Part shown: one piece after another, positions 1-7,972 of the stretch
Numbering within the stretch: the first letter of the stretch is position 1
Layout of the letters: the number at the start of each line of letters is the position of its first letter
Assembly: GCA_015039365.1 (NCBI GenBank)
Contig: WION01000707.1
Location: 1 to 23,375, forward strand
Length of the DNA: 23,375 nucleotides
Source of the DNA: Amanita rubescens
Taxonomy: Eukaryota > Basidiomycota > Agaricomycetes > Agaricales > Amanitaceae
Direction: 5' to 3'
The notes under the pieces: generated by a model
Databases searched by the model: none
Seen by the model: the letters and a program-made list of their open reading frames with translations, nothing else
What the model was told of the DNA's origin: nothing
Program-made: the position numbers and the translations under genes

Positions 1-229
1 TATGTTGTCCTTAGCGAATACCATGAACGTTACATGACGCTATGTGTCCGCGGCTAGTCACGTTCCTGGCATGCAGCGTTTGGTCACGAGGCAACTCGCA
101 CTGCACCACGACTTATCGAATGCCCACGTCACAATCCCTGTCGCCCACATGCGCTTTTGTGCCTCGCAAAACATTGCTCTACGAGCCGACTTAAGTCGAC
201 ATCCCTACAGCCACAAGCTGCGCTCGCAT

Positions 230-560
230 GACACTGAGTCTCGTGAAAACCCACCAATCCCCACTGAGGCCACTGAACCTCACGATGAACCACTAATCTC
301 TCTCGTGAATCACCAATCACCGAGACTACCGAGTCTCATGTCAAATAACCAAACCCCACTGAGGCCACTGAGCCTCACATTGAATCACCAATCCCCTCAC
401 CAATCCACTGAGTCGAATCACCAACCCCGCCGAGAGCGCTGCGTCTCCTGAAGAATCACCAAACCCCACCGAGACCATTGCGTCTCTTAAGAATCACCAA
501 TTACCAAGACCACTGAGTCTCGTGTAGTCACCGATCCCCACGAGGCCCTGGGTCTCTTGA
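230..560. repeat. Degenerate 35-40 bp tandem repeat with an inverted repeat in each unit
   Basis: About eight imperfect copies run head to tail. Each has a CACCAAYCCC-like part followed by an inverted repeat of the form GAGRC-(about 6 nt)-GYCTC and a TGAAGAAT-like linker. Left arms begin near 230, 266, 322, 361, 432, 471, 507 and 542. The larger 432-minus-361 step reflects a unit near 395 that has lost its left arm. Arms differ between units but mostly stay complementary. A 135-codon open frame on the plus strand (44-451) crosses the array, but it looks like a by-product of the repeat: low complexity, no recognisable domain, no clear end. I treat the region as non-coding minisatellite-like DNA. 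Confidence 0.75.
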
Positions 561-912
561 GAAACCGCTGGTGCAAGTTCGCTGCTCACGTCTATCATTC
601 TGGCCGACCTTCGGTGACCCAGTCACTGAATTTACATACTCTTTGGACGACGTCCCTTCGAAGTCCACTGACTGTCTTGAATACACTGCCTCACGTTTTA
701 CCTGAATGCTTTCCGTTTCTCTTTTTATACTGCCTCGGGCAGCATTAAGAATTTTTCCTTTTAATAAAAGAAAAAGAGAGAGAAAAAGGTCTTCAAACAG
801 ACCAGGATATCAGTGAGCAGCGCTATCACAAGCGTTTGCTAAATCTGCTGGCAGATTTTCTATGCGATTTTGAGATGTCATTTTTTTACTGCGACACGTT
901 CAAATATAAACC
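561..912. other. Intergenic flank with short inverted repeats; possible 3' end signals
   Basis: No gene is supported here. Three structures are visible: CTGCC-tcg-GGCAG at about 731-743; a T-rich run at 751-762 followed by an A-rich run at 763-776 that can fold back on itself and leads into a purine-only tract to about 788; and a perfect 8-bp inverted repeat AAATCTGC-tg-GCAGATTT at 841-858. The last lies about 55 bp beyond the stop codon of the minus-strand gene at 913, so it sits in that gene's 3' flank and could fold in its mRNA tail. Any role in 3'-end formation is inference. Confidence 0.4.
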
Positions 913-1914
913 CTAATTCCACCCAACCCAGGGCGTCTCTAAGTTTGCAGGATAATAATACATAATATGATAAATTTCACCATCTAAGGCCTTCATGCCA
1001 CCACTACCATAGCTATCCCTGCCCGGGAATAGATATATTTCTCTGGCGGGAAGATACACATCAGGGAGACGTTCAACGTGAGCACTTGTAGGAGATTCTT
1101 TCAAAAAGTTGTCATCTCCTGGTGCATGTATTATGAGTCGCTGAAGCGAATTGGGAACTTCAGCAGTGTGTATCTCCCTAGTGGGGCCATATGAGAGGTC
1201 AAGTTCCAGATTTACAATATTCGGACAGACAGTAACCATGTTTGCAACGTAACAACCCCCGACACCTGCCAGAGTGAGATGTCTTATGTTTGGGATGCTC
1301 CACGAAGGAGAGATGAGATCTTCATCTACGAGGGGTATGATTTGTAACCTGGAGACCAAAAAGTCGGGCATTGCGGGACTGAATGTGTGAACTATCTCCA
1401 GTTCAATAACTTGCGAAGGGAAATCCGCAAGTCGTGAATGCTCGAATATATCATCGAAGCCCATGTTATGATAGTGAATCGCAATTTTGCGCAAGTTGGG
1501 GACGAAGGACACTTTCTTGTCCCTGATAAAGCGGAGAACGTCCGCCATGGCTATACCGGCTGGATGCTCTGTGGTAGACTCTTGCTGGGGCGCATGCGGA
1601 TGGGCGATGACAAAAGTGATACTGCAACACCTAACCTCAAAGCGTGCTTGTGTCTCCTTATCATAAAATCTGGACTCTTGGAGTGTGCGAAGAAAATGGT
1701 CCGCATAAGAGGCACAGGGAATGTAGACGTCCGCTGTTGATGCGCGGATATACGCATTCCTCCATGCCGAATTGAAGAATGGCATAGACGTCATAAAGGC
1801 GACGCGTTCATTGATTGAGAGTCGACATGACCAAAGAAAGCGAACGATTAAATCGACGAGCTCGGCTGAGAAGGAAACTGCGGTTGTCATAGGATACACT
1901 GGCAAATGTCTCAA
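913..1914 (-). CDS. F-box-like / leucine-rich hypothetical protein
   Basis: A single uninterrupted frame of 333 codons. The first about 60 residues (FSAELVDLIVRFLW ... FFNSAWRNAYIRAS) have the spacing of a degenerate F-box: a hydrophobic helix pair with a Trp about 35 residues later. The middle (about 185-235) has hydrophobic stretches such as IRHLTLAGVGG and IVNLELDLSYG that resemble leucine-rich repeats. This layout is common among lineage-expanded hypothetical proteins of Agaricomycetes, where such proteins are often thought to be substrate adaptors for SCF ubiquitin ligases. I cannot demonstrate that role. The start could be Met1 (1914) or Met9 (1890, MTTAVSF), the latter leaving the F-box-like segment intact. 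The gene has no introns, unlike nearly everything to its right. The family is not firmly recognised. Confidence 0.6.
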   Translation of the reverse strand: MRHLPVYPMTTAVSFSAELVDLIVRFLWSCRLSINERVAFMTSMPFFNSAWRNAYIRASTADVYIPCASYADHFLRTLQESRFYDKETQARFEVRCCSITFVIAHPHAPQQESTTEHPAGIAMADVLRFIRDKKVSFVPNLRKIAIHYHNMGFDDIFEHSRLADFPSQVIELEIVHTFSPAMPDFLVSRLQIIPLVDEDLISPSWSIPNIRHLTLAGVGGCYVANMVTVCPNIVNLELDLSYGPTREIHTAEVPNSLQRLIIHAPGDDNFLKESPTSAHVERLPDVYLPAREIYLFPGRDSYGSGGMKALDGEIYHIMYYYPANLETPWVGWN

Positions 1915-2193
1915 ATTCTTGAAATAGCGGACCCGGTGTGATGAGGGTTAAATGAGTATGACTCGTGACTCGTGAGGTGGCCTTGAAGCAACTATCTGGC
2001 ATTGTCCGCTCAACACAAATCCTATGTCATCAGGGCAAAAGGCTATTTGGCCGTCTTAGTACCTTTTCTACTGCCGAGGAGCTCGGAGTGAAATGAAAAA
2101 CAAGATACTACTTGGTGCGTGATGCACATCTGCCAGACACATTCAGAGTCGTCCAATCAGATTCTTCAAATTTAACTCGCACATACTAAATGG
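1915..2193. other. Intergenic, nothing recognised
   Basis: A 279-bp spacer between two minus-strand genes. It must hold the promoter of the F-box-like gene and the 3' end of the next gene. I see no RNA gene, no long repeat and no convincing TATA box. Confidence 0.5.
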
Positions 2194-3014
2194 CTAGATA
2201 CCAGTGATCCTACTAACGCAGTGTTCGGGACAGGGCCAACCATGACATTGAACCTCTAAAAGTTTTCTGAATCCCTCGAGGTACAAAACTGTACGCTTGC
2301 GATTTTCAAGAGTAATGATGTCTTCATCGGGTTTTGGGAATCGCGCCTTGTGGCGATAGACAATCGTCTGTTTCGCAGGCTTCTCCCCAAAACGAACTGC
2401 ACAGCCCAATTCCGCTGTCACTTTTATCTTGTAGAAAGTAGGGATGAATTGCTCCGCTGTCGTAATCCCCAAAATAACCCGCTGCTCCAGCTCTATCTTT
2501 GTGCTTTTCTGCACCCTCCCATCCTGTTGAAAGGCCCCGATTGCTGACGCTATCAAATGTGCTTCCGGGTCGGAGCGCTTGATAACTGTTTTGCTATGTT
2601 GGAGAATGAGCATCGTCAAATTCGAGGGGATGTGGCGGACTTCAACGTTGGCAATCGTAGAAGCGGTTTCATTGCGCACAGCCAGTCGTACCGCCATACC
2701 CATGCGTATCATAGTGTGGGCCGGGTGATGGCTCTTATATCCGTATTTCATGAAGTCTAGCAAACTTGCCAGAAATAAATTGATTATTGAATCCCAATCT
2801 TGCAGCCACAGGCTCGGCGTCTATTTCTTCTCTGGCACGCTTGACATTGTCAGCCAGTGATAAATGAGAATCCCTAGGGAATAATGACATCTTCTGTCTC
2901 GAGAAAGCCGGGGAAGCCAGAGTAATCCGGCAGAGGTCCGTCAAAGAACGAGTCCTGATCCTGGTCCTGAACGATGATGTTAAAAGCAGCCAAGTCAGCT
3001 GAGGTCCAGTCCAT
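2194..3014 (-). CDS. Conserved-looking fungal protein of unknown function, probably two exons
   Basis: A frame running 2820-2194 encodes a well-formed soluble domain (LLDFMKYGYKSHHPAHT ..., ending CVSRITGI). Upstream, a separate frame starts at ATG 3014 (MDWTSADLAAFNIIV) and is acidic with a PDYSGFPGF segment. Joining 3014-2889 to 2820-2194 across a 68-bp intron (donor GTCATT, acceptor AAATAG, with a GCTGAC branch-like sequence) keeps the frame and gives 250 residues. The donor is weak, so this junction is the least certain splice in the window; a frameshift or a different intron is possible. The middle contains a beta-rich stretch with conserved-looking charged residues but no motif I recognise. 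No signal peptide or membrane segment is visible. An open ATAAAATA element lies just upstream of ATG 3014. Confidence 0.55.
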
Positions 3015-3675
3015 TGTGTCGGATATTTTATCTCACAAGGGGTTGATATCAGCAGTACAGAGCAAAGGTGAGATTGACTTACTTACCCCTGTCCCGCTGA
3101 GCGAAGTGAAACAGTGGAGTTTCTCAAGTAGTCACAGGCGATGTATATGCTGACTGCAAAGAGGCTTTATACGTTTAAACTTACAATTTTAGCATACGCT
3201 ACGTGCTAAGCAGTAGTGGTGGGTTGTCACTACTGCTATTGCAAAGATAGTATTGCGGGTTTCTTAACGATGTCAACAGCGTTTTGGTACCCACAAAAAC
3301 CTGCAGGAAGAAGTCGCTGCTAAAACCACAAAACAACCGATACACTGTTAGTGTTTTTCACCAATACGCTGGCATTTTATGCCTTCTATATATGATTACG
3401 CGGGGGCCCCCTTCGCACGGTGCTCAGTGGGTTACGGATACGCGTCCACAGAAAAGGTGAACTCCACCAGCCCTAACCCTTAGGCTGGTAATAGGACCTA
3501 ATAGGACTGACGTCAAGAGGGCTGAGAATATGTGGATGATAGCCGCTTAAAGCCCACTGACTGATTTCTCATACGACCACTGGTGCCCGCATTCCAGCGC
3601 TGAACACGGGGGTTTACGCTTCGTGAGTCATGTTACACCTGCTAAATAACAGTTCAGTAATTCACGGTTTTAGTC
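3015..3675. other. Intergenic region with inverted repeats; right end is the promoter of the hybrid-binding-domain gene
   Basis: About 660 bp without a supported gene. Visible structures: a perfect 10-bp inverted repeat AGCAGTAGTG / CACTACTGCT (3209-3218 and 3228-3237, 9-nt loop); the palindrome GGGGGCCCCC (3402-3411); and a 7-bp inverted repeat ACCAGCC / GGCTGGT around 3467-3490 whose loop reads CTAACCCTTA. From about 3519 onward the sequence is recognisably the same as 4587-4748, in front of the next gene, so it is the duplicated promoter/5' leader. Confidence 0.5.
3209..3237. repeat. Perfect 10-bp inverted repeat with 9-nt loop
   Basis: AGCAGTAGTG at 3209-3218 pairs exactly with CACTACTGCT at 3228-3237. 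No coding sequence overlaps it. Function unknown; it could be the end of a decayed mobile element or a chance cruciform. Confidence 0.6.
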
Positions 3676-4142
3676 ATGGGCCAGAAAAAGTGGTATGTTG
3701 TTATCGTGGGCAAGGCGGTCGGTGTGTTCACAAGCTGGTGGGTAGTTCCCTATATCACCAATCTGTGGAAATCGCGTCCCACTCATACTTGGCCATGGAA
3801 TGTTACAGGCTCGAAGTTGCTCCCCTGGTTGTCGGTGTGTCAGGAGCACAACATCAAAGCTTCCCCACAGAAGAAGAGGCCACGCAGGCCTTTAGAGACG
3901 AAGTCTCGAAAGGCACGGTGAAATCGTAAGTCGATACTGATCCCAGTCTTGCGTGACCATCGCTTTGGTGACAACTTGAAGCCCTCCAATCCTGTTAATT
4001 AGCAATACAATCAGCGATCTGCCAGGTTCTAATCTTTTATTACAGGTTCCAAAACTCGTCGAGACCCGAGGATGATCTCCTGATTCACAGCTCGTCTGCG
4101 ACTCAGGGCTCGCCACCAGGACTCGAGATAGAGGACATCTAG
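3676..4142 (+). CDS. Short RNase H1-type hybrid-binding (viroplasmin-like) domain protein, copy A
   Basis: Three-exon model: 3676-3737, 3809-3925, 4046-4142, encoding 91 residues. The start gives MGQKKWYVVIVGKAVGVF and, across the first intron, SWLEVAPLVVGVSGAQHQSF. This is the K-W-Y-V-V-x-x-G ... G-V-F-x-S-W ... G-A-x-x-x-S-F-x-T-x-E-E-A layout of the N-terminal domain of eukaryotic RNase H1, which binds RNA:DNA hybrids and double-stranded RNA (family also named after caulimovirus viroplasmin). No RNase H catalytic domain follows. The second intron (120 bp, donor GTAAGT) leads to a 31-residue acidic/serine tail. If it is not removed, a TAA at 3927-3929 ends the protein after 60 residues. It is a tandem duplicate of the gene at 4749. 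Role unknown; RNA or hybrid binding is inferred from the domain. Confidence 0.75.
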
Positions 4143-4748
4143 CAAGCACTTGCCACTACATCCAACTGTCTTTTTATCTCATAAGTGTGTCCGACGACAA
4201 ATGTCCCATGGTTCTGAATGTCTGGTTAACGCCTATAATAAAGATAGTGGGCAGTCCCTCTGACATGAAGGTGCATAAATTGTTTTAATTTGAATACCTC
4301 GTTGCAGCGTTTCGTAGACTATAACACAAGTCAATTTTTCCCACATTTGTAGTTGGAACACCACCGCATGAGTTTATGTTGCGGTTGGCATGAATGAGTC
4401 GCTGGGGTTCAGCCTTTCGGGCCTGAGGTAGTGCCAAGTCGGTATTTCACCGGTTATATGAAGTGCTTGATTTTTTAAAAGTGGAGGCACATTCAGTACC
4501 TCGGATTTGGTGCGCCCAGCTAGGCATCCATAGAATAGGATATATGGCTCTAACCCTGAGGATAAGTATAGCGACGAGGCGCAGCGGGGCTGAGAATATA
4601 CGGAATGATAGCCGGTTAAAAAGCAACTTGGTTCTCATACGAGTCACCGGTTCACCACTACAGGCACCCGCGTTTTCCAGCGCCTACGAGACTCAGGTCA
4701 AGTCGCACTCGCTAGATAACAATTCATTTACCGTTCAAGGCTTCGGCT
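4143..4748. other. Intergenic spacer between duplicated genes; right part duplicated from upstream of copy A
   Basis: No gene supported. From about 4587 (GGGCTGAGAATA) to 4748 the sequence aligns with 3519-3675, with small indels, up to the start codon. Short matching blocks around the CTAACCCT element (about 3473 and 4552) suggest the duplication reaches slightly further left. The left part (4143-4550) shows no counterpart that I can see. Confidence 0.6.
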
Positions 4749-5798
4749 ATGGCTGGGAAAAAGTGGTACGTTGTTATTGTGGGTAAGGCGGTCGGAGTGT
4801 TTGGCAGCTGGTGGGTGGTTCCCAGTGTCACCGAGCTGTCAGAGCTCGTCTCCTGACTCATCCTTGTTCATTAAATAATACAGGCTTGAAGTTGCTCCCT
4901 TGGTTGTCGGTGTGTCAGGAGCACAGCACCAAAGCTTCCCCACACAGGAAGAGGCCATACAGGCCTTTAAAGACGAATTCATGAAGGGCAGCGTGAAAAT
5001 CGTAAATGCGGGCCCGAAATCTTCGCCAGGACAAGAATATACCTCGGCGCCCTCTACGCCGCGCCGGACACAGTCGCATGGGACTGCTTCAGCGTTTCAG
5101 TCCAACAGCAATAGCCCCGTTAGGCGAACGACTTCAGACTTGTCTTATGTAGATTATAGGAGTGGGGTAGAAGAGAAGCGCCAGGGTTCGATGTGCTCGT
5201 CGCCAAGATATGCGTCGTCACACTCTGCTAGTGTCCGGACGCCATCTGGACTCGGCTACTACCCTGACAAGCTTGATGCGGTTTCCTCGCCTTCAATCAA
5301 GACTAATGGAACCTTGACTCCCCTCGGCTCGCCAAAATTAAACTTTGCAGCAGAAGGGAAGCACAATGTCAACATGTCACCGCGTCTCTCGCGTATGCAG
5401 TCACCGGACCGTGCTTCGCGTTTATCTCCGAGTGTAGGGGGGTCTAACAAGGGCTACGTGACTGCCACAGTCTGCGACGACTGTGCTGAAAGAAAGGCCC
5501 TTAATAAATGCCACTGTTGCAATCGTATTATCGGCGGGAGTTCGCCTAGCAGATCACTTTCAAATGCGCTCTCCGATATGCAGGTCTCACACCGTACCTT
5601 ATACGAGAAGCAAATGGATCCTCGATCACCGATGGCAAAGGAGTCCTACATTCCTTTGATGGGGAGGTAAGAGTCTGCTTGGGCCCAAAATAAAGGCAAC
5701 TGAGATTGATGCATTTTAGTGGTATGTCTTTTGGACGTCCGTCTCCTTCACCTGGGAAACGTAGCGAGACGGGGAGTGCGTTGTTTCGAGGGCTGTGA
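4749..5798 (+). CDS. RNase H1-type hybrid-binding domain protein with long disordered Cys-containing tail, copy B
   Basis: Exons 4749-4810, 4884-5666 and 5720-5798 join in frame to 307 residues. Residues 1-60 form the same hybrid-binding domain as copy A (KKWYVVIVGKAVGVF, SW, GVSGAQHQSFPTQEEA). Residues 65-210 are rich in Ser, Pro, Arg and Thr with repeated SPR/SPS sites, which suggests disorder and phosphorylation. At 218-233 there is a compact cysteine cluster, CDDC-x8-CHCC, that could bind a metal. The tail ends in further Ser-Pro motifs. No catalytic RNase H motif is present, so it should bind nucleic acid rather than cut it. The final exon was found from the donor GTAAGA at 5667 and acceptor TTTTAG; without it the frame would stop at 5670. 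The gene lies 116 bp before Duo1 on the same strand. Confidence 0.8.
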
Positions 5799-5914
5799 AT
5801 GGGCGATTATCGATTAAACGCGTTGGAACCAACGACCCTTTCGAAAGTATTATGACTATGACGAATGTATATATATAAATATTGAATATCAAATATGGTA
5901 CTAGCTTGTTACCA

Positions 5915-7019
5915 ATGGATGCTTCAGACTTTTCTTTACCCAGTGCGTCTGGCTCACGTCTCCTCTCCGATTCACCATTAGTTCTTCCATCGCATTCGTT
6001 ATCGTTCTCAAACACAGGCCCTGGTGGTGACGACCTCTCGCTATCAGAACTCTCCATCGCGGATCCAACATCCTCCATATTTAGCAAACCTTTCACTCTT
6101 CTTGCTGAACCATCTCCTCCCGAAAAGCCAGCGGACACGCCAGGAAATGGTAGCACCAATGCAGCGCCAGAGCAGGTCGCAGAAGTAGATGGGAGAAATA
6201 GGCGTCAGGTGGACGAAAAGCAACGCGAAGAAAAATTACGGAGTGATCTGTTCATATTGAAGAAACTGAATTCCGCATTCTCACTATTTCACGAAGCTCT
6301 GGACGAATCCGGTTCGGCGAACGAGGTGCGGCGTGCATTCTTTGTCGGTTCTAGTCCCTTAGTCCGGCATCGTCGCTAGCGCGTGGCTGCCCAACTCAGA
6401 CAGACAGACGCCTTGCTGAACAAGTACATTGACATCCTATCTAGATCAGAGGAATTTTCGCGTCTGATCCTGGATGAGCAATGGATGGGTGCTGATGCGG
6501 TGAGAGTGACATGAGCTACGATTATGCACAACCTTTCTCATCACGGCGGTTCTGGCACTCTATAGGATGAAGAAGAGTTAGAACGGGAACGGAACGAAGC
6601 CCGGGAAAAGGCACGCCGAGAAGAAGAAGAACGGGTGCTTGCAGAACAGCGTGAAAAGGAACGACGGGAGCGCGAGGAAAGGGAGCGCATAGAAAAGGAA
6701 GAGAAAGAAAGAATGGCGAGAGAACAGCAGGAACGATTGGCTGCGCGAGGCACCGCCAGGGGTGTCCGAGGCCTCAGAGCTTCGGTGCGAGGTACGAGGG
6801 GCACAACTCGTCCAGGTGAGTGATTTCAATAGTGAAATCACAACGATAACGCCGACTGCGCGCGCAGCGTCAAGCTCTGCTGTTGGAAGTAACACTAGTC
6901 GTTTACGTGCCCCAAGTGCGAGTGGCTCGGAAACCTCACAAGCGGGCACGAAGCGCTATACATCAGCCAGAACTACGAACACTACTATATCTGCGCGTGG
7001 CACTACGCGAAGGACATGA
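5915..7019 (+). CDS. DUO1: DASH/Dam1 kinetochore complex subunit Duo1
   Basis: Exons 5915-6325, 6380-6499, 6566-6815 and 6868-7019 give 310 residues. The DASH complex forms rings that couple fungal kinetochores to microtubule plus ends. The Duo1 core spans about 112-177: LFILKKLNSAFSLFHEAL, then LLNKYIDILSRSEEFSRLIL across the first intron, matching the conserved 'LNKYxxILxxxExxxRLxL' family signature. Residues 1-100 are Ser/Pro-rich and probably disordered. Residues 178-240 are an almost unbroken run of Glu, Arg and Lys predicted to form a long charged helix, and the last 70 residues are basic with repeated RGT/RG motifs, a plausible microtubule- or tubulin-tail-binding region. The start is the first ATG in frame; the frame extends upstream only through non-ATG codons. 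Identification is good but rests on one core motif. Confidence 0.8.
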
Positions 7020-7324
7020 AGCAAACCACGATGATTTTTGGCTATGCTATGATGACCTCGTGTAAAGCATGCATACACTCTACTTCTGGTCCAGAGCCTA
7101 CAGGCTGGGAAGGCGGAATCCAGGAAGGATTGATGATACTGTCCCGAAGATCTACAGGTTGATAGATCTATTATACACGATAACAAATACAGTGGTTACA
7201 TTGCAAGTACTCTAAAGTCCGATTTGTCCATTAAGTCCGTGTAAGAAGTTCGTATACAGTCCGAGTCGTGCAGTCGTGAACAAAGTCCTGAGAGTCGTAA
7301 CTAGAAATTATAGTCCAAACATTT
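7020..7324. other. Convergent intergenic spacer, nothing recognised
   Basis: This 305-bp region holds the 3' ends of Duo1 (plus) and the Kre9-like gene (minus). It contains several TCCGAGT/AGTCGT-like short repeats near 7257-7300 but no gene, RNA or element that I can name. Confidence 0.5.
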
Positions 7325-7855
7325 TCAAGCTGCGTTCTTATGGGCGATAATAGTAAATTCTGGGCTCCAATTGCCGGAGTCACCCATTACTAAAAAGGGT
7401 CAGCGTCAAGTGGAGGGGATGTTTGTTTGATGACTTACAGACAATGCGGTAGTCGTGGCCGGGTGGGACGTGCGGCACCGTGATCTCAATTCGACCGAGC
7501 AAGATACTGAAGTTGCCAGCTAGGGGGTCTGATACACAGATCAAAAGACATCCACATACTTCTTGAATACCACTTACGGTTTACGTCTGTTAGATCCCCC
7601 TTTCTCAGAAAGACTTCGCCAATAGTATTGGTGATTTGCTCTGGAGGATTAGTTGTGTTCCTGCGACGAGGGTCAGGAATGAGTATGCATGCGGGAACCC
7701 TACGCATACCAGACAACATGGTGTTTTTCTCCAACAGCCCATATGGTAGTGTGCTTTGGGTAGAGAATTGGTGGATCATATACATCGCGAGTAACGTGAG
7801 GGAGAGAAAAGACGAAAGAGAAAAGTGAAAGCAGGAACAGAACGAAAAACTTCAT
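7325..7855 (-). CDS. Small secreted Kre9/Knh1-like (Ser-Thr-rich membrane-anchor family) protein
   Basis: Four exons on the minus strand (7855-7704, 7660-7578, 7519-7439, 7389-7325) join to 126 residues. It opens with a clear signal peptide (MKFFVLFLLSLFSFVFS). The mature part follows a pattern common in Agaricomycetes: V(R)DVYDPPILYP, W(A)VGEKHHVVW, NPPEQITN, FLRKGDL, IEITVPHVPPGHDYRIVLMGD, SGNWSPEFTI. This is the immunoglobulin-like N-terminal domain of Kre9/Knh1-type cell-wall proteins, linked in yeast to beta-1,6-glucan. Three N-glycosylation sequons (NTT, NFS, NWS) are visible. Unlike many relatives there is no Ser/Thr-rich stalk or GPI signal, so it should be freely secreted. The first intron is only 43 bp. 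The gene is divergent from Dbp10 with 117 bp between start codons. Confidence 0.75.
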
Positions 7856-7972
7856 GATAGAAGACGTGTAGATCGTTGGTGGCGAGGGGATGAGGAAAGA
7901 GACGAGGCGTAAGGGGCTGCTTATATATGACCCCAGCATAAGCGGTGCCTATTTGCCGGCCTGCCGGTTCGC
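7856..7972. promoter_or_regulatory. Shared bidirectional promoter with a palindromic TATA element
   Basis: Only 117 bp separate the ATGs of the Kre9-like gene (minus) and Dbp10 (plus). The run TTATATATGA at 7921-7930 reads as TATATAA toward the minus-strand gene, about 66 nt before its ATG, and as TATATA toward Dbp10, about 45 nt before its ATG. Use by one or both genes is inference. Confidence 0.5.

Noticed and set aside
44..451. 135-codon open frame across the left-end repeat
   Set aside because: Composition follows the tandem repeat, with no recognisable domain or conserved end. An open frame is expected when a repeat period lacks stops.
3471..3483. CCCTAACCCTTA resembling fungal telomere repeat (TTAGGG)
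   Set aside because: Less than two units, inside an ordinary intergenic region flanked by genes on both sides. Too short to call telomeric or an interstitial telomere.
4463..4786. 107-codon plus-strand frame before copy B
   Set aside because: It runs through the duplicated leader and first exon in the wrong frame; the true start at 4749 gives the conserved domain.
3676..5798. Viroplasmin-like domains as evidence of an integrated caulimovirus or retroelement
   Set aside because: The domain is the cellular RNase H1 hybrid-binding domain found widely in fungi. No reverse transcriptase, RNase H, integrase, LTR or coat sequence is nearby, and the genes have normal introns.
6541..6949. Minus-strand frames of 87 and 123 codons opposite Duo1
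   Set aside because: Serine/arginine/phenylalanine-rich shadows of the Glu/Arg/Lys-rich coding strand; no independent coding signal.
7257..7320. Possible small RNA in the spacer after Duo1
   Set aside because: Short GTC/AGT-rich repeats but no tRNA, snoRNA box pair or stable long stem that I can identify.
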